A DNA stretch of 64,000 nt from Flavobacterium aestivum (GCF_026870175.2 NZ_CP113977.2:3720001-3784000); one strand, 5' to 3'. Shown: positions 1 to 7,712, numbered from the stretch's first letter. Program-made: numbers and translations. The notes: generated from the sequence alone by a model not told the origin.

Positions 1-719
1 GAATTGCAGAAAAATTAGTTGGCATTACAGATAAATTACAAATTCCTTATGTTTTCAAGGGTTCATTCAAGAAAGCTAACCGTTCCAGAATAGACAGTTT
101 CTCTGGAATTGGAGACGAGAAAGCCCTTAAAATTTTACAAAAAGTATCACAAACTTTTGGTGTACCAACAGTTACCGATATCCACACTAATGAAGATGCT
201 GCTATGGCTGCAGAATATGTAGATGTATTGCAAATTCCTGCTTTCTTAGTTCGTCAGACCGATTTAGTTGTGGCTGCCGCCAAAACCGGAAAAGTGGTTA
301 ACTTGAAAAAAGGACAATTCATGAGTCCTGAGAGTATGAAACATGCCGTACAAAAAGTATTGGATTGCAGTAATCAAAACGTGATGGTAACAGACCGTGG
401 TACTATGTTTGGTTACCAAGACATGATCGTAGATTACCGTGGTATTCCAACTATGCAACAATATGCAACAACTGTTCTGGATGTTACCCATTCATTACAA
501 CAACCAAACCAAACAGCAGGAGTAACTGGAGGAAGACCAGATATGATTGAAACTGTTGCCAAAGCTGGAATTGCTGTAGGTGTAGATGGTATTTTTATTG
601 AAACCCATTTTGACCCGGCTAATGCAAAAAGTGACGGTGCCAATATGCTGCACTTGGATTACTTCGAACCTTTAATGAATAAGTTGGTTGCCATTAGAAA
701 AACCATAAATCAATTCTAA
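1..719 (+). CDS. kdsA: 3-deoxy-8-phosphooctulonate synthase (KDO8P synthase), 5' truncated
   Basis: The frame is open from base 3 to the stop at 719, so the N-terminus lies left of the window. KdsA condenses phosphoenolpyruvate with arabinose 5-phosphate to KDO-8-phosphate, the first committed step of the KDO sugar in lipopolysaccharide, and acts in the cytoplasm. The visible part carries the family hallmarks: FKGSFKKANRSRIDSF near the start, a DIHTNEDA segment, IPAFLVRQTDL, KKGQFMSP, DRGTMFGY, VTGGRPD and the C-terminal IETHFDPANAKSDG. The visible 239 residues are most of a protein that is usually about 270-280 residues. The next gene begins 18 bp downstream on the same strand, so the two may be co-transcribed. 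Confidence 0.95.
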   Translation, partial: IAEKLVGITDKLQIPYVFKGSFKKANRSRIDSFSGIGDEKALKILQKVSQTFGVPTVTDIHTNEDAAMAAEYVDVLQIPAFLVRQTDLVVAAAKTGKVVNLKKGQFMSPESMKHAVQKVLDCSNQNVMVTDRGTMFGYQDMIVDYRGIPTMQQYATTVLDVTHSLQQPNQTAGVTGGRPDMIETVAKAGIAVGVDGIFIETHFDPANAKSDGANMLHLDYFEPLMNKLVAIRKTINQF

Positions 720-737
720 AAAATTAAATTAAATACA

Positions 738-1598
738 TTGAAAACAAAATTTTTATACGCCTCTTTGTTCGTTCTTTTTTTATCAGTTAATGCCTTTGCA
801 CAAGACAGTATGCCAGTTACAGAAAGATATACGGCACACAACAAAGGAAAGTTCTTTGCACATTGGGGAGGAAACAGAGCATATTATACTACTTCAGATT
901 TACACTTTGAAGGAGAAGGATACAATTTTACTGTAGAAAATGCACAATCACACGATTTACCAAAAGGTTGGAATATCGATTATATTAAACCTGGAAGTTT
1001 AACATCATCACAAACTAACTGGAAAGTTGGGTACTTTTTTCACGATAAATTTAATGTTTCTATCGGGATTGATCACATGAAATATGTGATGACTCAAGAT
1101 CAAACTGCAATGATTAACGGAAACATTAATTTGCCTTCTACCGAAGTTGGCTCTCAATTTAACGGATCATACAATAATGTGCCAGTAAATTTAACTGATG
1201 GTAAATTTTTAAAGTTTGAACATACAAACGGATTAAATTATGTCTTTACTGAAGCAGCTCATTATACAGACATATCTTCAATTTTTGGTATTACAAATAC
1301 CGATATATTCCAACTAAATTTAACACAAGGAGTAGGAATGGGAATATTGGTTCCAAGAACTGATGCTACTGTTTTAGGTAAGCCAAGACACGATGAGTTT
1401 CATATTTCAGGATACGGTTTCTCTGCAGATGCTGGTTTAAACTTCACTTTTTTCAAACATTTCTACATGCAAACTGAGTTAAAAGGTGGTTATATCAACA
1501 TGACTGATGTAAGAACTACTTATACTGGTGATCATGCTCAGCATCATTTTTGGTACGGAGAAACCATCGTTTCTTTTGGAGGTATCTTTAGACTATAA
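738..1598 (+). CDS. Exported protein of unknown function, likely outer-membrane beta-barrel
   Basis: The 286-residue product begins at TTG 738 and opens with a clear signal peptide (MKTKFLYASLFVLFLSVNAFA, cut before QDS). The mature part has no hydrophobic helices. It shows alternating polar/aromatic strands such as NWKVGYFFHDKFNVSIGIDHMKY and a C-terminus ending in an aromatic-rich strand plus leucine (VSFGGIFRL), typical of barrel proteins of the outer membrane. I do not recognise a named family. TTG is chosen because no ATG lies in front of the signal peptide, and TTG starts recur in this window. It follows kdsA by 18 bp and is followed by a strong terminator. Confidence 0.7.
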   Translation: MKTKFLYASLFVLFLSVNAFAQDSMPVTERYTAHNKGKFFAHWGGNRAYYTTSDLHFEGEGYNFTVENAQSHDLPKGWNIDYIKPGSLTSSQTNWKVGYFFHDKFNVSIGIDHMKYVMTQDQTAMINGNINLPSTEVGSQFNGSYNNVPVNLTDGKFLKFEHTNGLNYVFTEAAHYTDISSIFGITNTDIFQLNLTQGVGMGILVPRTDATVLGKPRHDEFHISGYGFSADAGLNFTFFKHFYMQTELKGGYINMTDVRTTYTGDHAQHHFWYGETIVSFGGIFRL

Positions 1599-1618
1599 TA
1601 TTCTTATCCCATAAAATT

Positions 1619-1645
1619 AAAATCTCCTTCGGGAGATTTTTTTTT
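1619..1645 (+). terminator. Rho-independent terminator after the kdsA operon
   Basis: A 9-bp perfect stem (AAAATCTCC / GGAGATTTT) closes a TTCG tetraloop and runs into a T tract ending at 1645. It lies 20 bp after the stop of the exported protein. Confidence 0.9.
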
Positions 1646-1738
1646 ATTGGTTAAACCCTCAATTGTATAGGCACAGATTCAAGTCACATAATTATGGGTA
1701 ATCCCAATTAATTTTAATTTAATTCTTCTCATTATTTT

Positions 1739-1802
1739 ATCTGCGGAAATCTGCGAAATCTGCGTGAAATATGGCGCGCAGATTTCGCAGATTTTCGCAG
1801 AT
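1739..1802. repeat. Long intergenic palindrome (REP-like, ATCTGCG units)
   Basis: Left arm 1741-1764 and right arm 1777-1800 are reverse complements at 23 of 24 positions and extend one or two pairs outward, leaving a 12-nt loop. Each arm is built from repeats of AAATCTGCG. This kind of ATCTGCG/CGCAGAT palindrome recurs in flavobacterial intergenic DNA as I recall it. The rest of the 1599-1916 gap holds the terminator and a degenerate repeat at about 1811-1917. Confidence 0.7.
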
Positions 1803-1810
1803 TTTTTTAA

Positions 1811-1917
1811 ATAATCTACTAAAAGTTTAGCTTACCCAAACGCAAAACATTGACCACTAAGGTTAAGGCTATTTTTTTTATGATTTTGAGCCTTCATAGT
1901 TAAGGGTAGAACCTTTT
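1811..1917. repeat. Degenerate dispersed repeat, copy 1
   Basis: This segment shares CCACTAAGGTT, GCAAAACA and AAGGCTATTTTTTT with the mla intergenic segment 12255-12350, in a different order. I see no gene in it. It looks like decayed copies of a flavobacterial intergenic repeat. Confidence 0.4.
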
Positions 1918-2267
1918 CATTTATATAAAGTTGCTGCTTCTCTTATCACATCAATTAAAATAGTATTATCGATTTCTTCCAAATCATAATAACGAAGCGA
2001 CTTTACTGTATTTCTTTTTTCATCAACAAGGCAATCTTGATTTCTTTTTAATTGAAATCCACGGGCAAAACCTGCATCAACAAAGTTTTTTTTATGATTG
2101 GGAGCCAAGTAACAAAAAGGCTTTTTCTTATAATAAAAATAAGGTATCCCCCATTTAAAAAGCAGCTCCAATTCTGGCATTTCCCTTTCGAACACACTTA
2201 TTAAATGCAAGACAATTGACCTAAACTTTTCGGGCTGGCGATAGATATATTCGTCTGTGAGCTTCAT
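1917..2267 (-). CDS. DUF1801 (YdhG-like) family protein
   Basis: This is a 116-residue soluble protein. The order of features fits the DUF1801/YdhG fold: a helical N-terminus, then LELLFKWGIPYFYYKKKPFCYLAP, a central strand pair with FVDAGFARGF, and a final helix (IDNTILIDVIREAATLYK). The biochemical role of the family is not established. The gene stands alone on the minus strand. Its start at 2267 faces the rightward membrane-protein gene, so the short region 2268-2373 must hold both promoters. No signal peptide or membrane segment is visible. Confidence 0.75.
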   Translation of the reverse strand: MKLTDEYIYRQPEKFRSIVLHLISVFEREMPELELLFKWGIPYFYYKKKPFCYLAPNHKKNFVDAGFARGFQLKRNQDCLVDEKRNTVKSLRYYDLEEIDNTILIDVIREAATLYK

Positions 2268-2322
2268 ATTTAGACATTTATTTTTTTTTCATCAGTCATA
2301 TATAATAAAAATAAAAAAAATA

Positions 2323-2353
2323 TTGGTAGTCTTAAATTTTATCATTTACTTTG
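2323..2353 (+). promoter_or_regulatory. Putative promoter of the membrane protein/YiiX/regulator operon
   Basis: TTG at 2323-2325 and TACTTTG at 2347-2353 are separated by 21 nt, matching the flavobacterial TTG / TAnnTT(T)G pattern. The downstream element lies inside the palindrome at 2347-2365, so a bound repressor would block it. Confidence 0.5.
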
Positions 2354-2365
2354 TATTTCAAAGTA
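2347..2365. promoter_or_regulatory. Putative operator, copy 1 (ACTTTGTATTTCAAAGT)
   Basis: An imperfect palindrome (7 of 8 arm pairs in the 17-bp core) lies 9 bp before the start codon at 2374. It is nearly identical to 4051-4069. It is the likely binding site of the winged-helix regulator at 3736. Confidence 0.6.
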
Positions 2366-2373
2366 CTTTAAAC

Positions 2374-3003
2374 ATGGAAGAAAAATATTTACAAGACATT
2401 AGTGACATCAAGAACATGATGAACAAATCCTCTCAGTTTATTTCTTTGAGTGGTTTGGCTGGAATAATGGCTGGCATTTATGCTTTGATTGGTGCTTATA
2501 TCGCCCATGAATTGATTCAGAATCATAAAAATGATTATACATCAAGCAACTATAACCAAGTTATCACTTTAGAAAGTAATACATTCAAAATGATACTTTT
2601 AATTGCTTTTCTCGTATTATTTCTATCCGTTACCACTGCCGCATTACTGACTATTAATAAAGCTAAAAAAGAAGGAGAAACCGTTTGGAATACCACTTCC
2701 AAAAGACTATTAACCAACTTTTTAATTCCATTAGTTACCGGAGGAATTTTTGGAATGCTGTTATTACAAAATGGAGACTATGGTCTAGTAGCTCCTGTCA
2801 CTTTAATTTTTTATGGATTATCTTGTGTAAACGCAAGTAAATATACACTTAGAGACGTACGCTATCTAGGAATTACAATTATTATACTAGGTCTGTTATC
2901 TACCGAATTTTCAGGTTATTCATTAGAGTTTTGGGCTTTAGGTTTTGGGGTTTGCCATATTATTTATGGAAGTATGATGTATTTTAAATACGATAGAAAA
3001 TAA
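2374..3003 (+). CDS. Six-helix membrane protein of unknown function
   Basis: The product is 209 residues from ATG 2374. An upstream in-frame start at 2257 exists, but it would run through the promoter/operator and add a basic stretch, so it is rejected. A soluble N-terminus (MEEKYLQDISDIKNMMNKSSQF) precedes about six hydrophobic helices. The first is SLSGLAGIMAGIYALIGAYIAH and the last includes FWALGFGVCHIIYGSMMYF. Proteins of this shape often sit next to a small winged-helix regulator in Bacteroidota, as here, where the regulator is two genes downstream on the same strand. No catalytic motif is visible, so a function cannot be given. Confidence 0.8.
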   Translation: MEEKYLQDISDIKNMMNKSSQFISLSGLAGIMAGIYALIGAYIAHELIQNHKNDYTSSNYNQVITLESNTFKMILLIAFLVLFLSVTTAALLTINKAKKEGETVWNTTSKRLLTNFLIPLVTGGIFGMLLLQNGDYGLVAPVTLIFYGLSCVNASKYTLRDVRYLGITIIILGLLSTEFSGYSLEFWALGFGVCHIIYGSMMYFKYDRK

Positions 3004-3060
3004 ACTAGTTTCTTTACATAGAAAAACATTGAAAATTGTAGAATCCAAGAAGAAAAAAAC

Positions 3061-3732
3061 ATGAAAAAGACAAAGTATATTTTTGCGATAGTTACCTTTC
3101 TGATGAGCTTTGGATGTGCGTTATTCATAGCCAATTCAATGTTTGGAAATATTCTTTTTGGCAAACAAACAATAAGTGCTTTAGACAAAATACAAGAAGG
3201 AGATATGATTTTTCAAACGTCCCAATCCAAACAATCCGAAGCTGTTAAAATAGCAACAAATTCTAAATTTTCACATTGCGGCATTGTTTTTATCGAAAAA
3301 GGTAAAAAATATGTTCTTGAAGCCGTACAACCCGTAAAATACACTCCGCTTGAAACCTGGATTACCCGCGGAAAAGAAAATCATTTTGTGGTTACCCGAT
3401 TAAAAAATGCATCAACACTATTGAATCCGGAAACCTTGCAAAAAATGAAAGACTACGGAAATAGATTTAACAATAAAAACTACGATTTCTATTTTGAATG
3501 GTCTGACGATAAAATATATTGTTCAGAACTGATTTGGAAAATATACAAAAACGGAGCAGGAATCGAACTATGCCCGCTCCAGAAGTTAAAAGATTTTAAT
3601 CTAAAAGATCCCCGAGTACAAACCATATTAGCAGAACGATACGGAAAAAACATTCCTCTTGAAGAAAGTGTAGTTGCACCATCAAACTTGGAAAATTCTA
3701 AAATTGTAACCACCATAATTGACACTTACTAA
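3061..3732 (+). CDS. YiiX/YebB-type permuted NlpC/P60 cysteine hydrolase
   Basis: The 223-residue product has an N-terminal signal or anchor helix (KYIFAIVTFLMSFGCALFIANSMFG), so it probably acts in the periplasm or on the membrane. After it comes the permuted papain-like core: IQEGDMIFQTS, the histidine motif FSHCGIVF, and the nucleophile region IYCSELIWKIY late in the domain. The His-before-Cys order is the mark of the YaeF/YiiX group, whose members are proposed amidases or lipid hydrolases. It lies 57 bp after the membrane protein and 3 bp before the regulator, so the three form one operon. Confidence 0.85.
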   Translation: MKKTKYIFAIVTFLMSFGCALFIANSMFGNILFGKQTISALDKIQEGDMIFQTSQSKQSEAVKIATNSKFSHCGIVFIEKGKKYVLEAVQPVKYTPLETWITRGKENHFVVTRLKNASTLLNPETLQKMKDYGNRFNNKNYDFYFEWSDDKIYCSELIWKIYKNGAGIELCPLQKLKDFNLKDPRVQTILAERYGKNIPLEESVVAPSNLENSKIVTTIIDTY

Positions 3733-3735
3733 GAT

Positions 3736-4032
3736 TTGAAAAACATTATTCAAAATATAAACAAAGCCTTTGACCATCGCATACGACTTGGAATCATGTC
3801 CGTTTTGATGGTCAATGAATCTGCCGATTTTAGTACTTTGAAAGAATTGCTGGGTGTTACTGATGGTAATCTGGCCAGTCACACCAAAGCCCTAGAACTG
3901 GAAAATTATATTGCCATTGAAAAACAATTCATTGGTAAAAAGCCAAATACAAGCTACAGAGCAACCAAAGAAGGCCGCAAAGCGTTCCAAGATCATATTA
4001 ATGCACTCGAAAAATTGATACAGAAACGATAA
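3736..4032 (+). CDS. Small winged-helix transcriptional regulator
   Basis: The product is 98 residues, starting at TTG 3736 only 3 bp after the preceding stop. It is a bare winged helix-turn-helix of the PF13601-like type: AFDHRIRLGIMSVLMVN, then TLKELLGVTDGNLASHTKALELENYIAIEK as the recognition helix region, then the wing KPNTSYRATKEGRKAF and a dimerising C-terminal helix. A dimer of such a protein should bind a palindrome. Two near-identical palindromes (2347-2365 and 4051-4069) lie before the first gene of its own operon and of the next one, which suggests autoregulation plus control of the creD block. The sensed signal is unknown. Confidence 0.85.
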   Translation: MKNIIQNINKAFDHRIRLGIMSVLMVNESADFSTLKELLGVTDGNLASHTKALELENYIAIEKQFIGKKPNTSYRATKEGRKAFQDHINALEKLIQKR

Positions 4033-4050
4033 ACTATTTTTTTAATCTTT

Positions 4051-4069
4051 TACTTTGAAATTCAAAGTA
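4051..4069. promoter_or_regulatory. Putative operator, copy 2 (perfect palindrome)
   Basis: TACTTTGAAATTCAAAGTA is a perfect 19-bp palindrome around a central base. It lies 19 bp after the regulator stop and 97 bp before the Coq4-like gene. It differs from copy 1 at one core position. A TACTTTG promoter-like element is embedded here too. Confidence 0.65.
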
Positions 4070-4166
4070 CTTTTAAAAATAAAACTTAATAACAATATTA
4101 TCATCCCGAAGAAAAAGAAAACTCCACGAACTAAATAATAACATAAAAGCAACGACAACAAAAAAT

Positions 4167-4619
4167 ATGAGAGACCAACTAATCGAAAAAATGTACGAAT
4201 GGAGCAAAAAACCATACCAACGATTTTTTAAAAACAAAATAGCATGGGAGATTAACAAGCAAGAATTGCTCGCCTATCCTGAAGAAACATTAGGATTTCA
4301 TTTAGGGCAATTTCTGCAAAAGAACCATTTTGATATTCAACCTAAATTAGAAGATCATGACATTATCCATATACTCACAAATACAGGAATAAGTGTGCGA
4401 GAAGAAATAGGAATGCAATATTATCTAATGGGAAATGGCAAAAAAAGCTTGTATTTATATCTAGTCATTCTTGCAGGAACGCTCTTCTACCCTACGTATA
4501 TCGATTATTTCTTCAAGGAATTTCGTAAAGGGAAAACGGCTCACTCCTTTCATTATTTGGATTTCTCAAAAATGCTTTTTATTCCAATTTCAACTATTCA
4601 ACAAACTTTCAAAATTTAG
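4167..4619 (+). CDS. Coq4-motif protein
   Basis: The product is 150 residues. The segment H64-D65-I-I-H68 followed by eleven residues and E80 matches the HDxxHx11E metal/quinone-binding motif of the Coq4 family, which in eukaryotes and proteobacteria supports ubiquinone assembly. The flanks (HLGQFLQKNHFDIQPKLEDHD before; GMQYYLMGNGKKSLYLYLVIL after) also fit Coq4. Bacteroidota normally make menaquinone, so a ubiquinone role is not expected and the lipid it handles is unknown. It is the first gene of the second block controlled by the palindrome, followed after 3 bp by a small membrane protein. Confidence 0.65.
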   Translation: MRDQLIEKMYEWSKKPYQRFFKNKIAWEINKQELLAYPEETLGFHLGQFLQKNHFDIQPKLEDHDIIHILTNTGISVREEIGMQYYLMGNGKKSLYLYLVILAGTLFYPTYIDYFFKEFRKGKTAHSFHYLDFSKMLFIPISTIQQTFKI

Positions 4620-4622
4620 ATC

Positions 4623-4943
4623 ATGCCAACCACACTAACCCAAGAGGAACCTTTTGAAGGCAGAACTTCAACCGAACTTGCCCTTGGTTGTTTTGCCATC
4701 GGAACATTATTTTTCATCCTTTTTCTAACGCTGCAGGATACTTCTTTTATATTCATTATTGGATTTATCTTCATTGTTGTGGCAACAATTCTCAATGCAA
4801 TAATGCTCCATCATCTGTTGTATCATTTTTACATTTTACCTCAACAGCGGAAATATATAGGTCAGAAAATTTTAATTCTATTAAGTAATATCCCAATAGC
4901 ATTCCTGTATTTCAACATTCTAAAAGCACTCCAACTTTTATAA
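4623..4943 (+). CDS. Small membrane protein, paralogue of the next gene
   Basis: The product is 106 residues with three hydrophobic helices (ALGCFAIGTLFFILFLTL, FIFIIGFIFIVVATILNAIML, ILILLSNIPIAFLYFNIL). It resembles the following 110-residue protein along its length, for example ILLSNIPIAFLYF against LLLCNIPIAFIYL and ILNAIML against FINTIML. The pair is therefore a tandem duplication. Function is unknown. Spacing to its neighbours (3 and 23 bp) places it in the creD operon. Confidence 0.75.
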   Translation: MPTTLTQEEPFEGRTSTELALGCFAIGTLFFILFLTLQDTSFIFIIGFIFIVVATILNAIMLHHLLYHFYILPQQRKYIGQKILILLSNIPIAFLYFNILKALQLL

Positions 4944-4966
4944 TCTATAACTATAAAAGCCAAAAC

Positions 4967-5299
4967 ATGGAAACATCAAACCGAACAAAATCCTATTACA
5001 AATGGGCATTTTCTAATGAACTGACCATTGGTTCATTTATTATTGGTACCTTAATACTCCTTGCACACAAAGCCCTACTCCATAATGACATGGTCATGAT
5101 AATAGGAATATACTATTTTCTTTTTGCCACCTTCATAAATACTATAATGCTATTGTACCTTATTTTTCTCTGCATTATTCTACCAGATAAACGACAAAAC
5201 TTAGCACTAAAAATCATCCTTTTATTGTGTAACATTCCTATAGCGTTCATATATCTCTGCATAGCCCTTAATGCGGAGTGTTCAGATTCACCTTTCTAA
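4967..5299 (+). CDS. Small membrane protein, paralogue of the preceding gene
   Basis: The product is 110 residues with a polar N-terminus and three hydrophobic helices, ending in a short Cys-containing tail (AECSDSPF). The shared positions with the 106-residue neighbour include the Gly-rich first helix (IGSFIIGTL versus LGCFAIGTL) and the loop ILPDKRQ versus ILPQQRK. It sits 24 bp before creD. The function is unknown. Confidence 0.75.
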   Translation: METSNRTKSYYKWAFSNELTIGSFIIGTLILLAHKALLHNDMVMIIGIYYFLFATFINTIMLLYLIFLCIILPDKRQNLALKIILLLCNIPIAFIYLCIALNAECSDSPF

Positions 5300-5323
5300 T
5301 AAAATATTAAAACAACAACAAAC

Positions 5324-6694
5324 ATGGAAACTCAAGAAAATCAAGCCCCAACTCCTACATCTTTTTTTCAATCGCTTTTTCAGTCAACAACTGCCAAAAT
5401 GCTGATGGTGGGATTTTTGACTCTTATTTTGCTCATTCCGCTAGAATTTGTAAAAAGCCTTATTAATGAACGCTCGAACCGTCAGGAAGAAGTCATTTCT
5501 GAAATCAATGATAAATGGGGTGAAAACATATTCTTCTATGGTCCTATATTGAAAGTTCCCTACACTACTTTTGAAGAAACATTGACCATTAACCAAAAGA
5601 CCAATGAAACAGTAAAACAGCAAAAGGCAATTACAAAATATGCTTATTTTTTCCCAGAAAATTTAAAAGCAAAATCCAATGTTACCACTAAATTGCTCAA
5701 ACGAAACAACTACGAGTCGGTAGTATACAACTCTAAAATAAACTTTAAGGGACAATACATTCATCCCGATTTTAGTAGCAAAAATATTCCTGTAGAAAAC
5801 ATTCAATGGAACAAAGCCTCAATTTTGATAAAAACTACCAATTTAAAAAGCATCAAAGATGAGGTAAAAATTAATCTTGGCGGTAACAAATTTACATTTG
5901 AACCGGTTTATAGTACTAATCTAAATGATTCTACCCAAGCTTTAGAAACCGGTTTTATAGATCTGAAAAATGTTTTAATAACAGATAAAACCAACTTTGA
6001 TTTTGCGATTACCTACAACGGAAGCAAGCAAATAAAAATGGTTCCTATTGGTAAAACCACTCAATTGCATATGCAATCTAACTGGCTCTCACCAAGTTTT
6101 ACCGGTAATTTCCTTCCCGATGATAAAACCAAAAAAATCGACGCCTACGGTTTTGTAGCCAATTGGAAAATCCTCCATATCAACAGAGCCTTTCCGCAAC
6201 AATTCTTTGAAATTTTGCCTGACTTAGGTACATATGCCTTTGGAGTCGATTTTGTTATTCCTGTAAATCAATACCAACAAAATGAAAGAGCCGCAAAATA
6301 TGGCTTTCTCGTAATTGGTTTGACGTTTCTTATTTTCTTCCTAATTCAATCCATTAGCAAAATCAGGATTCATATTTTCCAGTACTCAATGATTGGGCTG
6401 GCACTGATTTTATTTTACACCTTACTTATTTCCATTACTGAGCATAGTAGTTTTACAAAAGCTTACTTAATTGCTGCAACTGCAGTCATCACATTGATAT
6501 CGCTGTACTCCGTTTCGATCCTAAAAGGTCGCAAATTCCCAATGTTTATTGCCGCTTCCCTTACTGGATTATATACATTTATCTACGTTATCATCCAGTT
6601 AGAAAATTATGCTTTATTGGTAGGAAGCATTGGTTTATTTGGCATTCTTGCTGCTGTAATGTACTTTTCCAGAAAAATTGATTGGAATAAATAA
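5324..6694 (+). CDS. creD: Inner-membrane protein CreD
   Basis: The 456-residue length and layout fit the CreD family: one N-terminal helix (about residues 23-45, KMLMVGFLTLILLIPLEFVK), a long periplasmic domain (RSNRQEEVISEINDKWG, a typical CreD opening) and a cluster of four or five helices from about residue 325 to the end. CreD is linked to envelope integrity and, in some bacteria, to beta-lactam or colicin phenotypes, but its activity is not known. No creBC two-component pair lies here. Instead the operon starts behind a palindrome that likely binds the small winged-helix regulator at 3736. Confidence 0.9.
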   Translation: METQENQAPTPTSFFQSLFQSTTAKMLMVGFLTLILLIPLEFVKSLINERSNRQEEVISEINDKWGENIFFYGPILKVPYTTFEETLTINQKTNETVKQQKAITKYAYFFPENLKAKSNVTTKLLKRNNYESVVYNSKINFKGQYIHPDFSSKNIPVENIQWNKASILIKTTNLKSIKDEVKINLGGNKFTFEPVYSTNLNDSTQALETGFIDLKNVLITDKTNFDFAITYNGSKQIKMVPIGKTTQLHMQSNWLSPSFTGNFLPDDKTKKIDAYGFVANWKILHINRAFPQQFFEILPDLGTYAFGVDFVIPVNQYQQNERAAKYGFLVIGLTFLIFFLIQSISKIRIHIFQYSMIGLALILFYTLLISITEHSSFTKAYLIAATAVITLISLYSVSILKGRKFPMFIAASLTGLYTFIYVIIQLENYALLVGSIGLFGILAAVMYFSRKIDWNK

Positions 6695-6734
6695 AAAGGG
6701 ATAATTAGATGCAAAAAATGTTCTTTCAATGATG

Positions 6735-6865
6735 TTTTGCGTAAGGGATTGCGGCGATATCCTTTATTTTTTTCCTTTAAAAAAATAAAGATAAAGCCAA
6801 AAGCCCGACCCTGTGATACAAAATAAGGGAGGCACGACCACTATTTTGTATCACAGGGTTACACC
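6735..6865. repeat. Composite intergenic repeat with two hairpins
   Basis: A first hairpin pairs CTTTATTTTTTT (6762-6773) with its complement at 6779-6790. A second pairs 6808-6825 with 6842-6859 as a perfect 18-bp stem around a 16-nt loop containing GGCACGACC. The order GGATTGCGGC, TATCCTTT, T-rich hairpin, AAAGCC..GCCCGACC, palindrome resembles a recurrent flavobacterial intergenic element. It may also terminate creD transcription. The rest of 6695-6964 shows no gene. Confidence 0.6.
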
Positions 6866-6964
6866 CTTATAAATAAAAAAGATTACATATTTCGTAAGAC
6901 TTATACTCAATTACATCTTGACGCTATTTATTTTCATAACAATGAGTCAAAAAGTTTAGTATTT

Positions 6965-7168
6965 TTGAAGACTGAAAATGAAATGATGAAAAAAATTATG
7001 ATTCCACTAATGGTTGTTGCCATTGGTGTTGCTTTATACGAACAGTCAAGTGATGATAAAAATGTTTATGTTATGGTTATTGCCATAGTCGTTTTTATGA
7101 TGTGTATGATGCGATTGAGTAGTAAAACTCCAAGTAAAAATCAAGATAAAGAAGAAGACGATGTTTAA
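6965..7168 (+). CDS. Small two-helix membrane protein
   Basis: The product is 67 residues from TTG 6965. ATG starts at 6980 or 6983 are alternatives and would give a slightly shorter protein. There are two hydrophobic helices (IMIPLMVVAIGVALYEQ and VYVMVIAIVVFMMCMMRL) and a charged tail ending KNQDKEEDDV. Its last 8 bases overlap the start of the Smr gene, which argues for translational coupling. Function is unknown. Confidence 0.65.
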   Translation: MKTENEMMKKIMIPLMVVAIGVALYEQSSDDKNVYVMVIAIVVFMMCMMRLSSKTPSKNQDKEEDDV

Positions 7169-7712
7169 TAAAGGAGATAAGGTTTCGGTACTGGATGAAG
7201 CGGTAGATGGTGTTGTTTTGTTTGTAAAAGACAATGTGGTGACTATTGAATCTGCAGATGGATTTATTATGAATTTTGCTGCCAATGAACTCATCAAAAT
7301 AGGTGAAGCTGGTAACTTGATGGAAAACATAAAAGGGATGAACATCAATGAGATCAAGAAAGAAAAAGAAATTCCAAAACCACGCAGTTTTGTAAAAGAG
7401 AAGAAAGACAGACATGAATTACCTGTTCCTGAATTTGATTTGCATATCGAAAAACTGGTACCTAACAAACGTGGAATGTCTAATTATGACATCTTGACTT
7501 TACAAGCGGAAACAGCCAAACGCCATATTGAATTTGCAATTCGCAATAGAATTCCAAAGATTGTTTTTATCCATGGTGTGGGAGAAGGCGTGTTGAAATC
7601 AGAATTGGATTTTTTATTAGGACGCTATGATAATGTGATTTTTCAAGATGCTAATTATCAAAAATACGGTTCTGGTGCAACCGAGGTATACTTTAAGCAA
7701 AATACTAAATAG
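7161..7712 (+). CDS. Smr-domain protein with N-terminal DUF2027-like domain
   Basis: The product is 183 residues. The N-terminal 60 residues form a small beta domain (FNKGDKVSVLDEAVDGVVLFVKDN), followed by a basic linker. The C-terminal Smr domain holds the DLHIEKL motif and the loop FIHGVGEGVLK, the residues associated with nuclease or nucleic-acid binding in MutS2-type Smr domains. It ends with the typical YGSGATEVYF. It lacks the MutS ATPase, so it is a stand-alone Smr protein. The 8-bp overlap with the small membrane protein suggests both are made together. A hairpin terminator follows. Confidence 0.9.
   Translation: MFNKGDKVSVLDEAVDGVVLFVKDNVVTIESADGFIMNFAANELIKIGEAGNLMENIKGMNINEIKKEKEIPKPRSFVKEKKDRHELPVPEFDLHIEKLVPNKRGMSNYDILTLQAETAKRHIEFAIRNRIPKIVFIHGVGEGVLKSELDFLLGRYDNVIFQDANYQKYGSGATEVYFKQNTK

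Noticed and set aside
2257..2373. Upstream extension of the membrane protein gene to 2257
   Set aside because: It would start inside the divergent gene's leader, cross the promoter and palindrome, and add residues without family support. ATG 2374 gives a normal protein.
7046..7468. Minus-strand frames of 106-140 codons over the small membrane protein and Smr genes
   Set aside because: They are antisense shadows of two well-supported coding frames and have low-complexity Phe/Ser-rich products.
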